A stretch of DNA of 64,000 nt from Caballeronia sp. SBC1 (GCF_011493005.1 NZ_CP049157.1:744001-808000), one strand, 5' to 3'. Numbered from the stretch's first letter, positions 41,998 to 51,405 are shown. Numbers and translations are program-made. The notes: generated from the letters alone by a model not told the origin.

Positions 41998-42603
41998 TTA
42001 GCGAAGTGCAGCCGCCACCGCCTCGTCAATCTGCAGCGCAAAGCGCGCTTCAACATTGGGCACCGTAAAGCCAATTGACAGTTCCAGATACGCGTCGCCA
42101 AGCACCAACTGAACGAATGTCGCTGCCCGCAATGCAGCAGTCGATTTGTCAAATCGCTTTAGCAGAATTTTTGCGGCGAAGGCACGCACGACCTTTGCAC
42201 CATTTTCGTAAAACACCTGGCCCAGTTCCGGGAGACGTTCGGCCTCAGCAACGATGGCCCGGTAAAGCCGCAGATTATCCAGCGTGATAAGGCTTCGTGC
42301 CAGTGACCATCCCAACTCGCGCAACTCGACTTCGGGTGCGCCATCGTTTTGCTCGCCCTGAGCGCTGGCAAGCAGCGCGCCCACCTGAGCGCACATCTCG
42401 CTGACCAGACCAAAGAAGAGCGCCTCCTTCGACTTGAAGTGGCGGTAGACCGTCTGTTTGCCGACGCCAGCGGCCGCGGCGACGTCGTCCATCGTTGCCA
42501 GGCCGAAACCCTGGCTTAAAAAAACGGTTTTCGCGCCGTCGAGGATGGCGGACCGCTTACGGCGTTGCAACGGGCTCAGGCCGGGGAGAGAGGAAGTGTT
42601 CAT
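41998..42603 (-). CDS. TetR/AcrR family transcriptional regulator
   Basis: 201 residues. HTH: RSAILDGAKTVFLSQGFGLA, TMDDVAAAAGVGKQTVYRHF, KSKEALFFGLVSEM. C-terminal domain resembles the AefR-like group (NLRLYRAIVAEAERLPELGQ, FYENGAKVVRAFAAKIL). Divergent from an epimerase gene across 130 bp that contain two repeats of a TetR-like operator (42638-42689), so it likely represses both directions. Confidence 0.92.
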   Translation of the reverse strand: MNTSSLPGLSPLQRRKRSAILDGAKTVFLSQGFGLATMDDVAAAAGVGKQTVYRHFKSKEALFFGLVSEMCAQVGALLASAQGEQNDGAPEVELRELGWSLARSLITLDNLRLYRAIVAEAERLPELGQVFYENGAKVVRAFAAKILLKRFDKSTAALRAATFVQLVLGDAYLELSIGFTVPNVEARFALQIDEAVAAALR

Positions 42604-42631
42604 GCCAGATAAATAACAGATCGCCAGGTAG

Positions 42632-42660
42632 TTGACAAGACTGGTCAGTCTCGTTTAGAT
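42632..42660 (+). promoter_or_regulatory. Candidate sigma-70 promoter of the epimerase-DoxX operon
   Basis: TTGACA (42632-42637) and TTAGAT (42655-42660) with a 17-bp spacer. A palindrome AGACTG-GT-CAGTCT (42638-42651) occupies the spacer, so repressor binding would block RNA polymerase. Confidence 0.6.
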
Positions 42661-42689
42661 TTGCCATAACGAGACCGATGAGTCTCGTT
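42638..42689. promoter_or_regulatory. Two operator-like repeats for TetR
   Basis: GACTGGTCAGTCTCGTTT and GACCGATGAGTCTCGTTT are direct repeats (15 of 18 identical), 33 bp apart. The second lies in an inverted repeat AACGAGAC-CGATGA-GTCTCGTT (42668-42689). They span the spacer and start-site region of the plus-strand promoter and lie upstream of the TetR start (42603). Confidence 0.65.
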
Positions 42690-42733
42690 TGTGTGACTTA
42701 TCAACTTCGCAGGCAATCATCGAGGAAAACGCT

Positions 42734-43657
42734 ATGGAACTATTCATTACAGGTGGTACGGGCTACATCGGGCAAGCGGTCGCGCGCAAGGCAATCAGCC
42801 TGGGCCATCAGGTGACGGCGCTGGTGCGTCAGGACAGCTCGGCGGCGGCGAGCGCGCTGGCACGTCTCGGAGTGAAACTGCATGTCGGCGACTTGCGCGA
42901 GCCACAGTCCTTCGCTGCGACGGCCGGTGCAGCCGATGGCGTGATGCACATGGCGTCGACCAACGATGCTTCCGCCGCTGCTGCCGATGAGGCTGCGGTT
43001 GTAGCGATGCTTTCGCATTTGCATCCGGGCGCGGCGTTTATCTATACGTCGGGCACGTGGGTCTACGGCAATACGGAGGGCGAGCCCGCGACTGAAGCAT
43101 CGGCGCTGAACCCGACACCACTTGTCGCCTGGCGTCCCGCAGTGGAGCAACAAGTGCTGGCGCTGGCAGCACGCCGCTCGATTGCCGCGGTGATCCTCAG
43201 GCCGGCGATGGTGCACGGCTACGGCGGCGGCATCTTCGGCATGCTTGCCGGCATGGTCCGTCAGACAGGCAGCGTGAGGGTCGTCGGCGATGGTGGCAAC
43301 CACTGGCCTGCCGTTCACGTCGATGATCTCGCCACGGCCTACCTGAGCGCGGTGGAGCGGGCGGCAAGCGGGGACGGTCGAGTCGCGGGACAGATCTTCA
43401 ACGTGGTCGCGGAAGACGCCGTTGCCATTGCCGGAATGAGTGAAGCGATTCGGGCCTCCGTTGGGGCCGGCCGCGTCGAATTTTGGCCGCTCGACGATGC
43501 TCGCCAATCGCTTGGGCCATTCGCTGACGCACTGGCGCTCGACCAGACGGTAAGCGGCCAGCATGCCCGGGAAGTTCTTGCGTGGAAGCCCCATGGCCCC
43601 GGCCTGATTGCGGACCTCTCTGAACAGAAGCACTTTCAGCAAAACAACGGAGCATGA
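42734..43657 (+). CDS. NAD-dependent epimerase/dehydratase family protein
   Basis: 307 residues. Rossmann motif MELFITGGTGYIGQAVARKA, DGVMHMASTNDASAAAAD, AAFIYTSGTWVYGNTEGE (Ser/Thr and Tyr region), AVILRPAMVHGYGGGIFGML. Extended SDR without a normal YxxxK, as in many NmrA/epimerase-like reductases. Start at 42734 follows GAGGAAAACGCT. Overlaps the DoxX gene by 4 bp. Controlled by the divergent TetR, probably in response to a toxic compound. Confidence 0.88.
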   Translation: MELFITGGTGYIGQAVARKAISLGHQVTALVRQDSSAAASALARLGVKLHVGDLREPQSFAATAGAADGVMHMASTNDASAAAADEAAVVAMLSHLHPGAAFIYTSGTWVYGNTEGEPATEASALNPTPLVAWRPAVEQQVLALAARRSIAAVILRPAMVHGYGGGIFGMLAGMVRQTGSVRVVGDGGNHWPAVHVDDLATAYLSAVERAASGDGRVAGQIFNVVAEDAVAIAGMSEAIRASVGAGRVEFWPLDDARQSLGPFADALALDQTVSGQHAREVLAWKPHGPGLIADLSEQKHFQQNNGA

Positions 43658-44004
43658 CGATGGCGATAGACACTGCATCTTTCGAATCGATTCTCGCGAC
43701 GATCGTAGCGGTTCTGTTCGCGGTTGCTGGGGTGGTCAATCTTGCAGGACGCGGCGCGGCGAAGCGCGACTTCGCACGCTGGGGTTACCCGGCATGGTTT
43801 CGGTTGCTCTGTGGCGCTCTCGAGCTGCTCAGCGCTGCACTTCTTCTTGGACAACAAACCAGAGTTTTAGGCCTGACGCTGGCCGGTGCGATCATGATTG
43901 GCGCGCTCTTCACATTGCTACGAAATCGGGAGCCGTTCCAGCATCTCGCCCCGGCGCTGATCTTCTCGGCTCTCGTTGTGGCTACGGTGGCGCTTCGCGG
44001 TTGA
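43654..44004 (+). CDS. DoxX-like membrane protein
   Basis: 116 residues with four hydrophobic segments: LATIVAVLFAVAGVVNLAG, GYPAWFRLLCGALELLSAAL, GLTLAGAIMIGALFTLLRN, LAPALIFSALVVATVAL. GALELLSAALLLG is the usual DoxX-like signature. The start overlaps the epimerase stop (ATGA), so it is cotranslated. Members are linked with redox or quinone membranes; function here unknown. Confidence 0.85.
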   Translation: MTMAIDTASFESILATIVAVLFAVAGVVNLAGRGAAKRDFARWGYPAWFRLLCGALELLSAALLLGQQTRVLGLTLAGAIMIGALFTLLRNREPFQHLAPALIFSALVVATVALRG

Positions 44005-44360
44005 GGCTTGCTCGCCACCAGGCGAGTGAGCCCGGGACGCTAACATGCCGCGCGGGTAATCTGTTCTGCAAGTCCTTGAAATACGCATATGGATAGCTGG
44101 AGTGGCCATGCAGCGCCTCGGCGCCAAGGATCTGTCAGCGTCGTAACTCTATCTTGCGTTTCAACTGAATCGTCAGCGCATCACTGCGGCCATTGCGGGA
44201 ATCGATGCCCAGGATCGCGGTAGGCGCGCAATACTTTCAACCGTCTAGGCCTGTCCCGTACCGTGGTTCGCTGGCAGCACGAATGACCGGCGCGACACCG
44301 ACGTCAGGCTGAGGTGCCCTCGCTAAATCGACGACTCGTGCCTGCGCCAACCCGGCGCAG
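44005..44360. other. Intergenic with one strong hairpin
   Basis: A 12-bp stem with two G-U wobbles and loop ACCA lies at 44005-44032 directly after the DoxX stop; it may stop transcription but no T-run follows. No gene seen in the remainder. Confidence 0.45.
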
Positions 44361-44867
44361 CTACTTTTTACGCCGTTGACCCATGAGCTTCACGATGTCG
44401 GTCGTCGGCGCACTGGTTAAGAGGCGAGGGATGTCTTCGAGGTGGACCCAGCGGCATTTGGAGATCTCGTTGCTTGGGCGAGCCTTGGCGCGATTCGAGA
44501 TTTCACAGGAGAACACGTGATGGTGCTTTTGCTTGCCACGAAAGTCGAAGAGATATCTGGCTGACTTTCCGGAAAGCCGCGTCTCTTCCTTGAGCTCCCG
44601 AAGTGCGGCGGCCGAGAGATGCTCCCCGCGCTTCAGGATCCCGCCCGGCAAAGCCCACTTCGACTGACTACGTGAGACCAGGAGAATTCGCTTACCTCGG
44701 CGACAGATAACGGTGGCGCGTGTCTTCAAACTGAACTCCCACTTATCTCTTCTAGGTATCTTCGATGCGCCAGCGTATTGCGCAATGTTTGATATAACGG
44801 AGCATGCTAATACAAAAGCGTCGATGCTCGGCAACGTCTCGACGTGAGAGCGGTCTACATGCGACAA
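44361..44867 (-). CDS. Nudix hydrolase
   Basis: 168 residues as drawn. Nudix box: GGILKRGEHLSAAALRELKE then ETRL, matching Gx5Ex7REUxEE with a substitution in the last Gly. TRATVICRRGKRILLVSRSQ precedes it and SKCRWVHLEDIPRLL follows. It hydrolyses a nucleoside diphosphate-linked compound, substrate unknown. The start is uncertain: no internal ATG exists before the domain, and the frame opens at a TTG at 44867. Divergent from the CHAD gene. Confidence 0.8.
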   Translation of the reverse strand: MSHVDRSHVETLPSIDAFVLACSVISNIAQYAGASKIPRRDKWEFSLKTRATVICRRGKRILLVSRSQSKWALPGGILKRGEHLSAAALRELKEETRLSGKSARYLFDFRGKQKHHHVFSCEISNRAKARPSNEISKCRWVHLEDIPRLLTSAPTTDIVKLMGQRRKK

Positions 44868-44967
44868 CTTGAAAGCCGTTCATCAAATCGTCACAGAAAT
44901 TGGGAACCGAGAATATCACTGTGGTAATGTCGGGGCGAAACATATTTTTGTCCGACTCGAGGCTTCA

Positions 44968-45882
44968 ATGGTGGATATGGATGCTGACTGGCCCTTGCCG
45001 CGGCCAATCAATTTCTTTAAGGAAGATCGGCGGCCAGCTGTTTCAACGCCATCCAGAACTGGTTCAATCGCAAGCACCTTCTCATCACTGGCGACTCCCG
45101 TTGTCGCCGAGGCTGTGCGGCGTGCGCGAGAGCTGGCTACAAATTGCGATGCTGAAGGATTCCACCAGCTTCGCGTTGCATTCAGAAAGCTGCGTGCCTT
45201 GTACTGGGCTTATTCCCCCTACCTCGGTGAAGAGGCGACCGCGCAGGCCACGGAAGAGTTCAAGCGCCTTGCTGCGGTAGCCGGCGGAACGCGTGACTGG
45301 GACATCGCTGGCGATCTTTTGAAAGCCGCACAAGCGTCGCGCGCATCAATGGGACTGCTCGTGGCCGCCGCGAGCGAAAAGCGCGCGCAGGCAGTGGTGC
45401 ATAGCCAGACGATGATAAAAAGCGACGATGTGGAGGCGTTCTTGAACGACGTCTTGCTTCACGCGCAGGCGACGTTGGAGTCCAGCTGCAACGATCTTCC
45501 CATTCAGGAGTTCGCCGAGGATCGCGTTCGTCGCGCGCAGCGCGCACTGAAGAAGCGCAGCAGGTATGCATCGCGTAACGAGACTGCCCACGAAGAAGAT
45601 CTCCACGATGTTCGCAAGGCCGGCAAGAAGCTGAGGTATCTGCTTGAGTTTTTTCAACCTGTCATCAAGAGCGGACACGACCGCACCGTAAAAGAGTTGA
45701 CGTCCGTGCAGAACAAGCTCGGCCAGTTCAACGACATTGCCGCAAGTGAGACCTTGATTCGGGGCGCGTCATTCAACGACGTTCCACCCGAAGTGGTGCA
45801 GGAGTCGCTGCAATGGCTTGAAAAGCAGAAGTGCCGGCGAATGCGTGCAGCATCGCGGCGTGTTCGAGCCATCGCAAGTTAA
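44968..45882 (+). CDS. CHAD domain protein
   Basis: 304 residues from an ATG at 44968 (CGAGG upstream); the frame also opens at 44869. The helical CHAD domain shows conserved His and basic residues: EGFHQLRVAFRKLRALYWAY, GTRDWDIAGDLL, and HEEDLHDVRKAGKKLRYLLE (second H-xxR-xx-KKLR repeat), NKLGQFNDIAA. CHAD domains bind polyphosphate. Divergent from the Nudix gene. A stand-alone CHAD protein without a CYTH partner is seen here. Confidence 0.88.
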   Translation: MVDMDADWPLPRPINFFKEDRRPAVSTPSRTGSIASTFSSLATPVVAEAVRRARELATNCDAEGFHQLRVAFRKLRALYWAYSPYLGEEATAQATEEFKRLAAVAGGTRDWDIAGDLLKAAQASRASMGLLVAAASEKRAQAVVHSQTMIKSDDVEAFLNDVLLHAQATLESSCNDLPIQEFAEDRVRRAQRALKKRSRYASRNETAHEEDLHDVRKAGKKLRYLLEFFQPVIKSGHDRTVKELTSVQNKLGQFNDIAASETLIRGASFNDVPPEVVQESLQWLEKQKCRRMRAASRRVRAIAS

Positions 45883-45936
45883 GCCTGGCGAGACCGCCAG
45901 CACCCAGTGCAACAGTGACTGAGTCATCTATACATG

Positions 45937-46065
45937 TTAATCGGCAATCGAACGAATGACCCTCGCCGGATTGCCACCGACAAGAGTATTCGGGGGAACG
46001 TCCTTGGTGATTACCGACCCTGCCGCGACAACCGAGTTCTCGCCTACTGTTACGCCATTCGCCAT
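45937..46065 (-). pseudogene. C-terminal remnant of a hexapeptide-repeat acetyltransferase
   Basis: 42 codons reading [41 protein letters not shown] to a stop: the last left-handed beta-helix turns and the GNPARVIR tail of LacA/NodL-type acetyltransferases. The rest of the gene is absent. An ATG with GGAGG 9 bp upstream happens to open the fragment, so a short peptide could be made, but it lacks the acetyl-CoA and acceptor sites. Confidence 0.75.
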
Positions 46066-46441
46066 TCGTTATTTTCCTCCAGTTGCTACCCGTGACTTTC
46101 AGCGATGAATGGCGTTGAAACCCCAACCGTATCCAGGTATTCATGCAGGTCAAAGGCTAATGCCTCCAGTACCCAAGCGGCCGGTCCTATTGTCGACGGT
46201 CTAGCCCTCTCTGTCGATTGATCGAGATTAGCGGTACCACGCACGTTGACTGCGAGCGATAGCTGCACTGGCACTCGTTAAGTTGGTGATTGGATTCCGG
46301 GATCAAAGTTTTGAAACGACCGTCGAAAAACAATGTGTCAGACAAATCGGTTGCCGCACGCGCGAACCGGTATTTAGCCATGTCGAACTAGAGAGCCGCG
46401 TGTACGATAGAACCAGATAACCAACGAGTTTCAGGAGCGCC
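46066..46441. other. Intergenic, no gene seen
   Basis: AT-richer than the neighbouring genes. No motif in either strand. Probably the scar of the deletion that removed most of the acetyltransferase gene. Confidence 0.4.
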
Positions 46442-46633
46442 ATGAAAGCGGTGTGCCCGCTGCACGGACCAACAACGATCATCCGCACGAACGCGTACGG
46501 GTTTCCGGTTTATGCATGCTGCTGCGAAGACGTGCCCTATATAACGCCTCCGGACGCATGTACGAGGGAGCCGACGCAACGCGGATCTGACCCGCAGCAG
46601 CGACCCCAACAACCGAAGCCGAAAAAAGAATGA
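46442..46633 (+). CDS. Small Cys-rich hypothetical protein
   Basis: 63 residues: MKAVCPLHGPTTIIRTNAYG then FPVYACCCEDVPYI and a Pro/Gln/Lys tail. CAGGAGCGCC directly precedes the ATG. The C-x2-H and CCC cluster could bind metal. No family recognised. Alone between a relic and the phosphotransferase gene. Confidence 0.5.
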   Translation: MKAVCPLHGPTTIIRTNAYGFPVYACCCEDVPYITPPDACTREPTQRGSDPQQRPQQPKPKKE

Positions 46634-46897
46634 CACTGCCGATCTGCCTGCTGCCTGCGTGCTGATCCTCGGTAGGTGGATATAGAGCGGTGCAAGGCCG
46701 CACAGGTTCTTCGGCTTGCCGTAGGAAGACCACGCCTACGTGAGCCACGTTTATCGCGTCGATTCATTCAGTACCGCGCGATCATCCGGGAGAAAGCCAG
46801 GACCGGAGACGACACCAAACAGACCGCCGGCTTTATCGAAGCCGAACGGTCATATCCCCCCGATTAAGGGCCGAAAATACACCGCCCTAGCCGCCGC

Positions 46898-47854
46898 TTA
46901 CGCGCGTTCCGCCACGCTCAAGAGCTGGTCGAGAACCGGCGTGAGGAAGCGCACGCTCGCGGCGTTGCCCTGTTCGATGGCGACCGACAGAAAGCCGATG
47001 ATCCACTGTGATGCGTAGAAGCCCGTGGCGCGCCTGCGCTCGCCCTGTGGCGCCCAACAGCGCAGCAGTGCCGCGGCATAGGGGCGGCCGCGCTCCCCCA
47101 CCAAAGTGTCGATATGCGCGAGCGTCGTGCCCAGCACGAGCAGCGGATCGCCATAGCACACCGTATCGAAATCGATCAGGCCGCTCAGTTCTCCTTCGTC
47201 CACCAGCACATTCTTGATGGTCAGGTCGTGGAGAAAGCAGACCGGACGCAGTGTGTTGAAGTAATCCTCGAGCGAGGCACGCGCGAGGCCGAGGCGCGCG
47301 CGAAAGCGTTCGAGCGCGGAGGCGTCCGTGCGCGCGAGCGTCGCGACGTGAAACGCGGAGGGCACAGGTTCCCCAAAGACGTCAGTCCAGCGCACATGCG
47401 GTGCGTGAGCGCCAATCGCGCCCCAGCCGAAACCGCCATGCGTGGCAGCGGGCAGCCGCTGCGCTACCCTGCACTGGAATGCGACCACCGCTTCGGCAAT
47501 CTGTTCGGACTGCCTATCGTTTATCGAATCGAAGACATAGAAGAGATCGCGGCCGGGAAGCCAATCGAGCACCACGAAATCGCCGCCTGCGGGCATCGCG
47601 CCTTGCGCGAGCAGCTTCTGCACCGGCAGGCCGATGTCGCGCAGCATGGCGAGATTCGAGCGGGTGTGCAAAAACGTTTGCGCTTCGGGGCTGACACGCA
47701 CCGCCAGCGAACGACCATCGGCCATGCGTGCGCGGTACACGGCGTTGCCGCTATGGGTGAACGCCTGGCGTTCGAGCTGCAGCGGCCGCTCGCACATCAC
47801 ATCCGCCATGCATTGCGCGATCGCCGCATCGTCGTTGCCGCCCTGCCCGCCCAT
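46898..47854 (-). CDS. Phosphotransferase family (APH/choline kinase-like)
   Basis: 318 residues with a kinase-like fold: AFTHSGNAVYRARMADGRSL, LAVRVSPEAQTFLHTRSNLA, DFVVLDWLPGRDLFYVFDS, Brenner-type catalytic motif VCFLHDLTIKNVLVDEGELS and metal-binding GLIDFDTVCYGDPLLVLGTT. Relatives phosphorylate aminoglycosides, choline or homoserine. Substrate not assignable. Single gene with about 220 bp to the next on that strand. Confidence 0.88.
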   Translation of the reverse strand: MGGQGGNDDAAIAQCMADVMCERPLQLERQAFTHSGNAVYRARMADGRSLAVRVSPEAQTFLHTRSNLAMLRDIGLPVQKLLAQGAMPAGGDFVVLDWLPGRDLFYVFDSINDRQSEQIAEAVVAFQCRVAQRLPAATHGGFGWGAIGAHAPHVRWTDVFGEPVPSAFHVATLARTDASALERFRARLGLARASLEDYFNTLRPVCFLHDLTIKNVLVDEGELSGLIDFDTVCYGDPLLVLGTTLAHIDTLVGERGRPYAAALLRCWAPQGERRRATGFYASQWIIGFLSVAIEQGNAASVRFLTPVLDQLLSVAERA

Positions 47855-48077
47855 CTGCCCACCCGCTATATATCGTCAGCGGCCGATTACAGCAGGGTGA
47901 AATGCGCGCGGCAACTGAGCGATTATTGGGCAATGTTTCCGGCGTAACCGGGAATGCAGCGTAGGCAACGCGGGACCGCCGCGCCGTCATGAAACGTAAT
48001 CGACGGAAATATCCTGGAAGGGAATGAGGCTGTATTTAGTACAAGAGTTGCGCGCAGCTCAGCTCCAAGGCCGAACG

Positions 48078-49496
48078 TTAGTGTTTACGCGGCCTTAACC
48101 AGAACGGCACGGCCCGATCTGGCGCGGTCGTCACAATGGCCATCGGACGTACGGGTTCGTCGTCGGCGAGTTCGACGGTGAACGCCTGGATCAAACGCGC
48201 GAGCACCAGCGTTGCTTCGGCCATCGCGAACTGAGCGCCCACACAAACGCGCGGCCCGGTGCCGAACGGCAGATAAGTAAAACGCGGTGCCGGCGCCGCA
48301 TCCGGTAAGAAACGCGAAGGATCGAAGGCGTCCGGGTTCGACCAATGCAGCCGATGGTGATGCAGCACCCACGGACTGATCATCACCAGCGTGCCGCGCT
48401 CAATGGTCAACCCTTCCACGTGATCAGGCTCGACACATTGACGCGACAGTACCCAGGCCGGCGGGTAAAGACGCAACGCTTCGCTGACGACGGCACGTGT
48501 GTAGGACAACGACGCAAATGTCTCGCCGGCATGCGCTGCACTCAGGTCGGCATCGGCCACTTCCGTCGCCACAGCAGCCTGTTCCTCGGGCGCACTGGCT
48601 AGCAGATAGAGCGACCAGAACAGCGTTAGCGCCGTTGTTTCGTGGCCGGCGACGATCATCGTACCAACCTGGTCGCGCAACTCCGCCCGGTTGAAAGCAG
48701 CCCCGCTTTCCGGGTCGCGTGCAGCGCGCAGCAGGTCGAACAGATCGCGGGGGCCGCCTTCATCGGGGACCTGCTCGCGTGCATCGATAATGCGATCCAG
48801 CAGCAAGGACCATCTGGAACGGAAGCGCGCCCGTGCAAAATCGTGAAGCGTCGGAATGGGAAGCGGCGTGATCAGGTCGAGTAGATGGGCGCGGCCGTAC
48901 CGCTGCGAAAAGCGCGTTATTTCGGTGCGTACGGCAGGCCCGAATTCCCACGTTTCGAGCGAGAACATTGAACGCGCCGCGATCTTCAGCGCAAGCGATT
49001 GCATCTCGGCCAGGAGATTGAAAGGCGCCCCATTGCGCGAGGCCAGCGACTGCACGGCTTCATTCGCACAAGCCGCTACATGGCGTGCAAGGAGCGGCAG
49101 CATTTTCGGAGCGAGGGCCGGCGCGATCGTGCGCCGCTGGTATTTCCAGTTTTCGCCGGTGCTCAACAGCAAACCGTCTCCGACCAATGGCCGGAGCAGC
49201 CGGATCGCGGTGTCTGTGCGGCGATAGTTGATATGGTTCTCCACCAACACGCGGTGAATCATTTCGGGTTTGTTCAGCAACAGGCGTTTGCGGCCGAAGA
49301 ATCCCTGCTCCAGCCAATCCAGCTCATAGGTGCGATGCGACCACACCCGCAAGCCGTTTCGACTGACGCGATGCACGAATGCGAGCGACGACAGGTCCCG
49401 CGAAGGGTAGTCCGGCAATGGCGGCACGAACAGCGGTCGGCAACCTGTCGCGCGCTCAATGGGCGGTGCCGGAAACGTACTCGATCGGACTTCCAT
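48078..49496 (-). CDS. Cytochrome P450
   Basis: 472 residues. I-helix oxygen-binding motif TMIVAGHETTALTLFWSL, K-helix ExxR in VVSEALRLYPPAWVLSRQ, heme loop YLPFGTGPRVCVGAQFAMAE with the axial Cys (FxxGxxxCxG). Start at 49496 is preceded by GGAGGG; a longer frame to 49631 lacks support. No membrane anchor, so soluble. No ferredoxin or reductase gene is adjacent, meaning redox partners are elsewhere. Substrate unknown; the next gene but one is a sterol desaturase family protein. Confidence 0.93.
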   Translation of the reverse strand: MEVRSSTFPAPPIERATGCRPLFVPPLPDYPSRDLSSLAFVHRVSRNGLRVWSHRTYELDWLEQGFFGRKRLLLNKPEMIHRVLVENHINYRRTDTAIRLLRPLVGDGLLLSTGENWKYQRRTIAPALAPKMLPLLARHVAACANEAVQSLASRNGAPFNLLAEMQSLALKIAARSMFSLETWEFGPAVRTEITRFSQRYGRAHLLDLITPLPIPTLHDFARARFRSRWSLLLDRIIDAREQVPDEGGPRDLFDLLRAARDPESGAAFNRAELRDQVGTMIVAGHETTALTLFWSLYLLASAPEEQAAVATEVADADLSAAHAGETFASLSYTRAVVSEALRLYPPAWVLSRQCVEPDHVEGLTIERGTLVMISPWVLHHHRLHWSNPDAFDPSRFLPDAAPAPRFTYLPFGTGPRVCVGAQFAMAEATLVLARLIQAFTVELADDEPVRPMAIVTTAPDRAVPFWLRPRKH

Positions 49497-50144
49497 TTGG
49501 GACCCTCCAGAGGCGAACATCAGCGACCCGGAATGCATTGAAGAATACCACCGTGCGCGGCCACCTATATATGACGGAACGCGGGTTGCGACCCGCTGCT
49601 TCTGCACGCGTAAGGCGAATATTCGGTGCATTCCGGCACCGGGTCACGCGTCAACCCTTGGGCAGGTTTTAGCGGTTGCCGCCTTACGCGTTATTCTCAG
49701 CAGGATTGAGACTGTGCACACTATCAAGAAAGACGGGATGAAATGCCTGGGCAATGTCCCGCCATCCGATGCCTCACAGTTCCATCCACTAGCTTTATAA
49801 GGCATCCTAATGTATTGCATTTGTTAGTTCCTCCAGCGTTACCGCGAAACGCCCCTCACGCGCAATGCAACGCTCCGATCCCTCGAACTCCTCCTTATTT
49901 CCGTCGCTCGAGACCAGCATCCGTCATAAAGCAATTCGAGTTTTCGTCGTTATGCCTTACCCTGTCACCTCCAGCGCTGACAAAACCATATCACGCAAGC
50001 ATTACGTAGTATTTATGTAAGTTATGCGTCAGCAAGATCTTGCGAAGCCGACGTGCCTGACCGCTTGTTCACGCTGCCATCGAATCATTGGCTGCACAAA
50101 CCTCGACGCTTCATATAGCCGGGACCACATTGCTGAGATTGTGA
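49497..50144. other. Intergenic region between divergent P450 and desaturase genes
   Basis: About 650 bp without a supported gene. AT content rises near 49790-50020, consistent with promoters, but no clear -10/-35 pair or operator was picked out. Confidence 0.4.
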
Positions 50145-51287
50145 ATGGACAAGATCATTGTTTTCATACTTCCTGTTTTCGTTGTTCTGATCGGCGCCGA
50201 ATTCGCTTACGGCTGGTTCAGGCAACGTAATACCTACCGACTGAACGATGCGCTGAGCAGTCTTAGCCAAGGCTTAATAAGCCAGTTGCTGGCGCTGGTC
50301 ACGCAGCTGTTTCAAATTGGTTTGTATGTGATTGTGTTCAATGCGCTGATGCCAACCCCCAACGTCAAGTTTTGGGACACCTGGTACGGCTGGCTGATCG
50401 CCATCGTCCTGTTCGACTTCTTCGACTATTGGCTGCATCGCGCCGGGCATGAGTGCGCTGTCATGTGGGCTGCCCATGTCGTGCATCATCAAAGCGAGCA
50501 TTTCAATTTCTCGACCGCCTTGAGGCAGGAAAGTACTGTCGTGCTTATTGGCTGGATCTTCTATCTGCCCATTGCGGTGATAGGTGTTCCGCCCGAGCAG
50601 TTTGGCCTTGCCGGGCTCATCGTCCTCTTGTATCAATTCTGGATTCACACTGAACACGTCGGCAAACTCGGCTGGTTCGATCGCGTGTTTTCTTCGCCCT
50701 CAAACCACCGTGTGCATCATGCGGTCAATGACCAGTACATCAACAAGAACTATGGCGGCATGTTTGTGATCTGGGACAGGATGTTCGGAACGTTCGCCGA
50801 GGAAGAGGAGCCTTGCGTCTACGGAACGAGGACGCCTCTGCGAAGCTGGGATCCTGGCTGGGCAATCTTTGCGGAATACTGGTCGCTCGTGCAGGCAACG
50901 CGGCAAGCGAAATCGTGGGCAGACAAGTGGCGCATCTGGCTCAAACCTCCGGGCTGGCGACCAGCCGACTCCAGCGGGCACCTTCAGGCAGAGACCTCCG
51001 CGCCAATGTTCGACCTGGAGGCGGCGAGGCAGCGGTACGGAGAGCCACTTTCCCGCAGCACGGCGATATTTGCAGTCGTGCAATTCGCCCTGATGATGGC
51101 AGCGACGGCGGGTTATCTATGGTACGCGGAAGAACTTTCATATCCAACGGAGCTGGGGCTGACCGCGGTTATCGTCGCAGGACTTTGGGCTTTGGGCGCG
51201 TACTTGCAAGGCCGTGTGAGCATGATCCCGGTCATTCTGGTCGACGTTGCGGGCGTTGCGGCCGCGGTCCTGATGTTCAGGCCTTGA
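50145..51287 (+). CDS. Sterol desaturase/fatty acid hydroxylase family membrane protein
   Basis: 380 residues. N-terminal transmembrane helices (IIVFILPVFVVLIGAEFAYG), di-iron His motifs WLHRAGHECAVMWAAHVVHH and SNHRVHHAVNDQYINKNYGG, with FWIHTEHVGKLGWFD between. This is the integral-membrane non-heme di-iron hydroxylase fold. C-terminal third has three extra hydrophobic helices, longer than the minimal family. Substrate, probably a lipid or terpenoid, is unknown. Confidence 0.9.
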   Translation: MDKIIVFILPVFVVLIGAEFAYGWFRQRNTYRLNDALSSLSQGLISQLLALVTQLFQIGLYVIVFNALMPTPNVKFWDTWYGWLIAIVLFDFFDYWLHRAGHECAVMWAAHVVHHQSEHFNFSTALRQESTVVLIGWIFYLPIAVIGVPPEQFGLAGLIVLLYQFWIHTEHVGKLGWFDRVFSSPSNHRVHHAVNDQYINKNYGGMFVIWDRMFGTFAEEEEPCVYGTRTPLRSWDPGWAIFAEYWSLVQATRQAKSWADKWRIWLKPPGWRPADSSGHLQAETSAPMFDLEAARQRYGEPLSRSTAIFAVVQFALMMAATAGYLWYAEELSYPTELGLTAVIVAGLWALGAYLQGRVSMIPVILVDVAGVAAAVLMFRP

Positions 51288-51405
51288 GTGTCATGTACGC
51301 GGCGGTTTAAAGGCGAATGCCCTAGTGCTTGCTTGCCCGCTAGCTTCGCAATGACGAGGTGTTCAACTCCGGGTTCATAAACGCCTCACGACTCCGCGCG
51401 ACGGA

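Noticed and set aside
44005..44032. Hairpin after DoxX as a classical intrinsic terminator
   Set aside because: Stem is strong, but no T-run follows; kept only as a hairpin within the intergenic entry.
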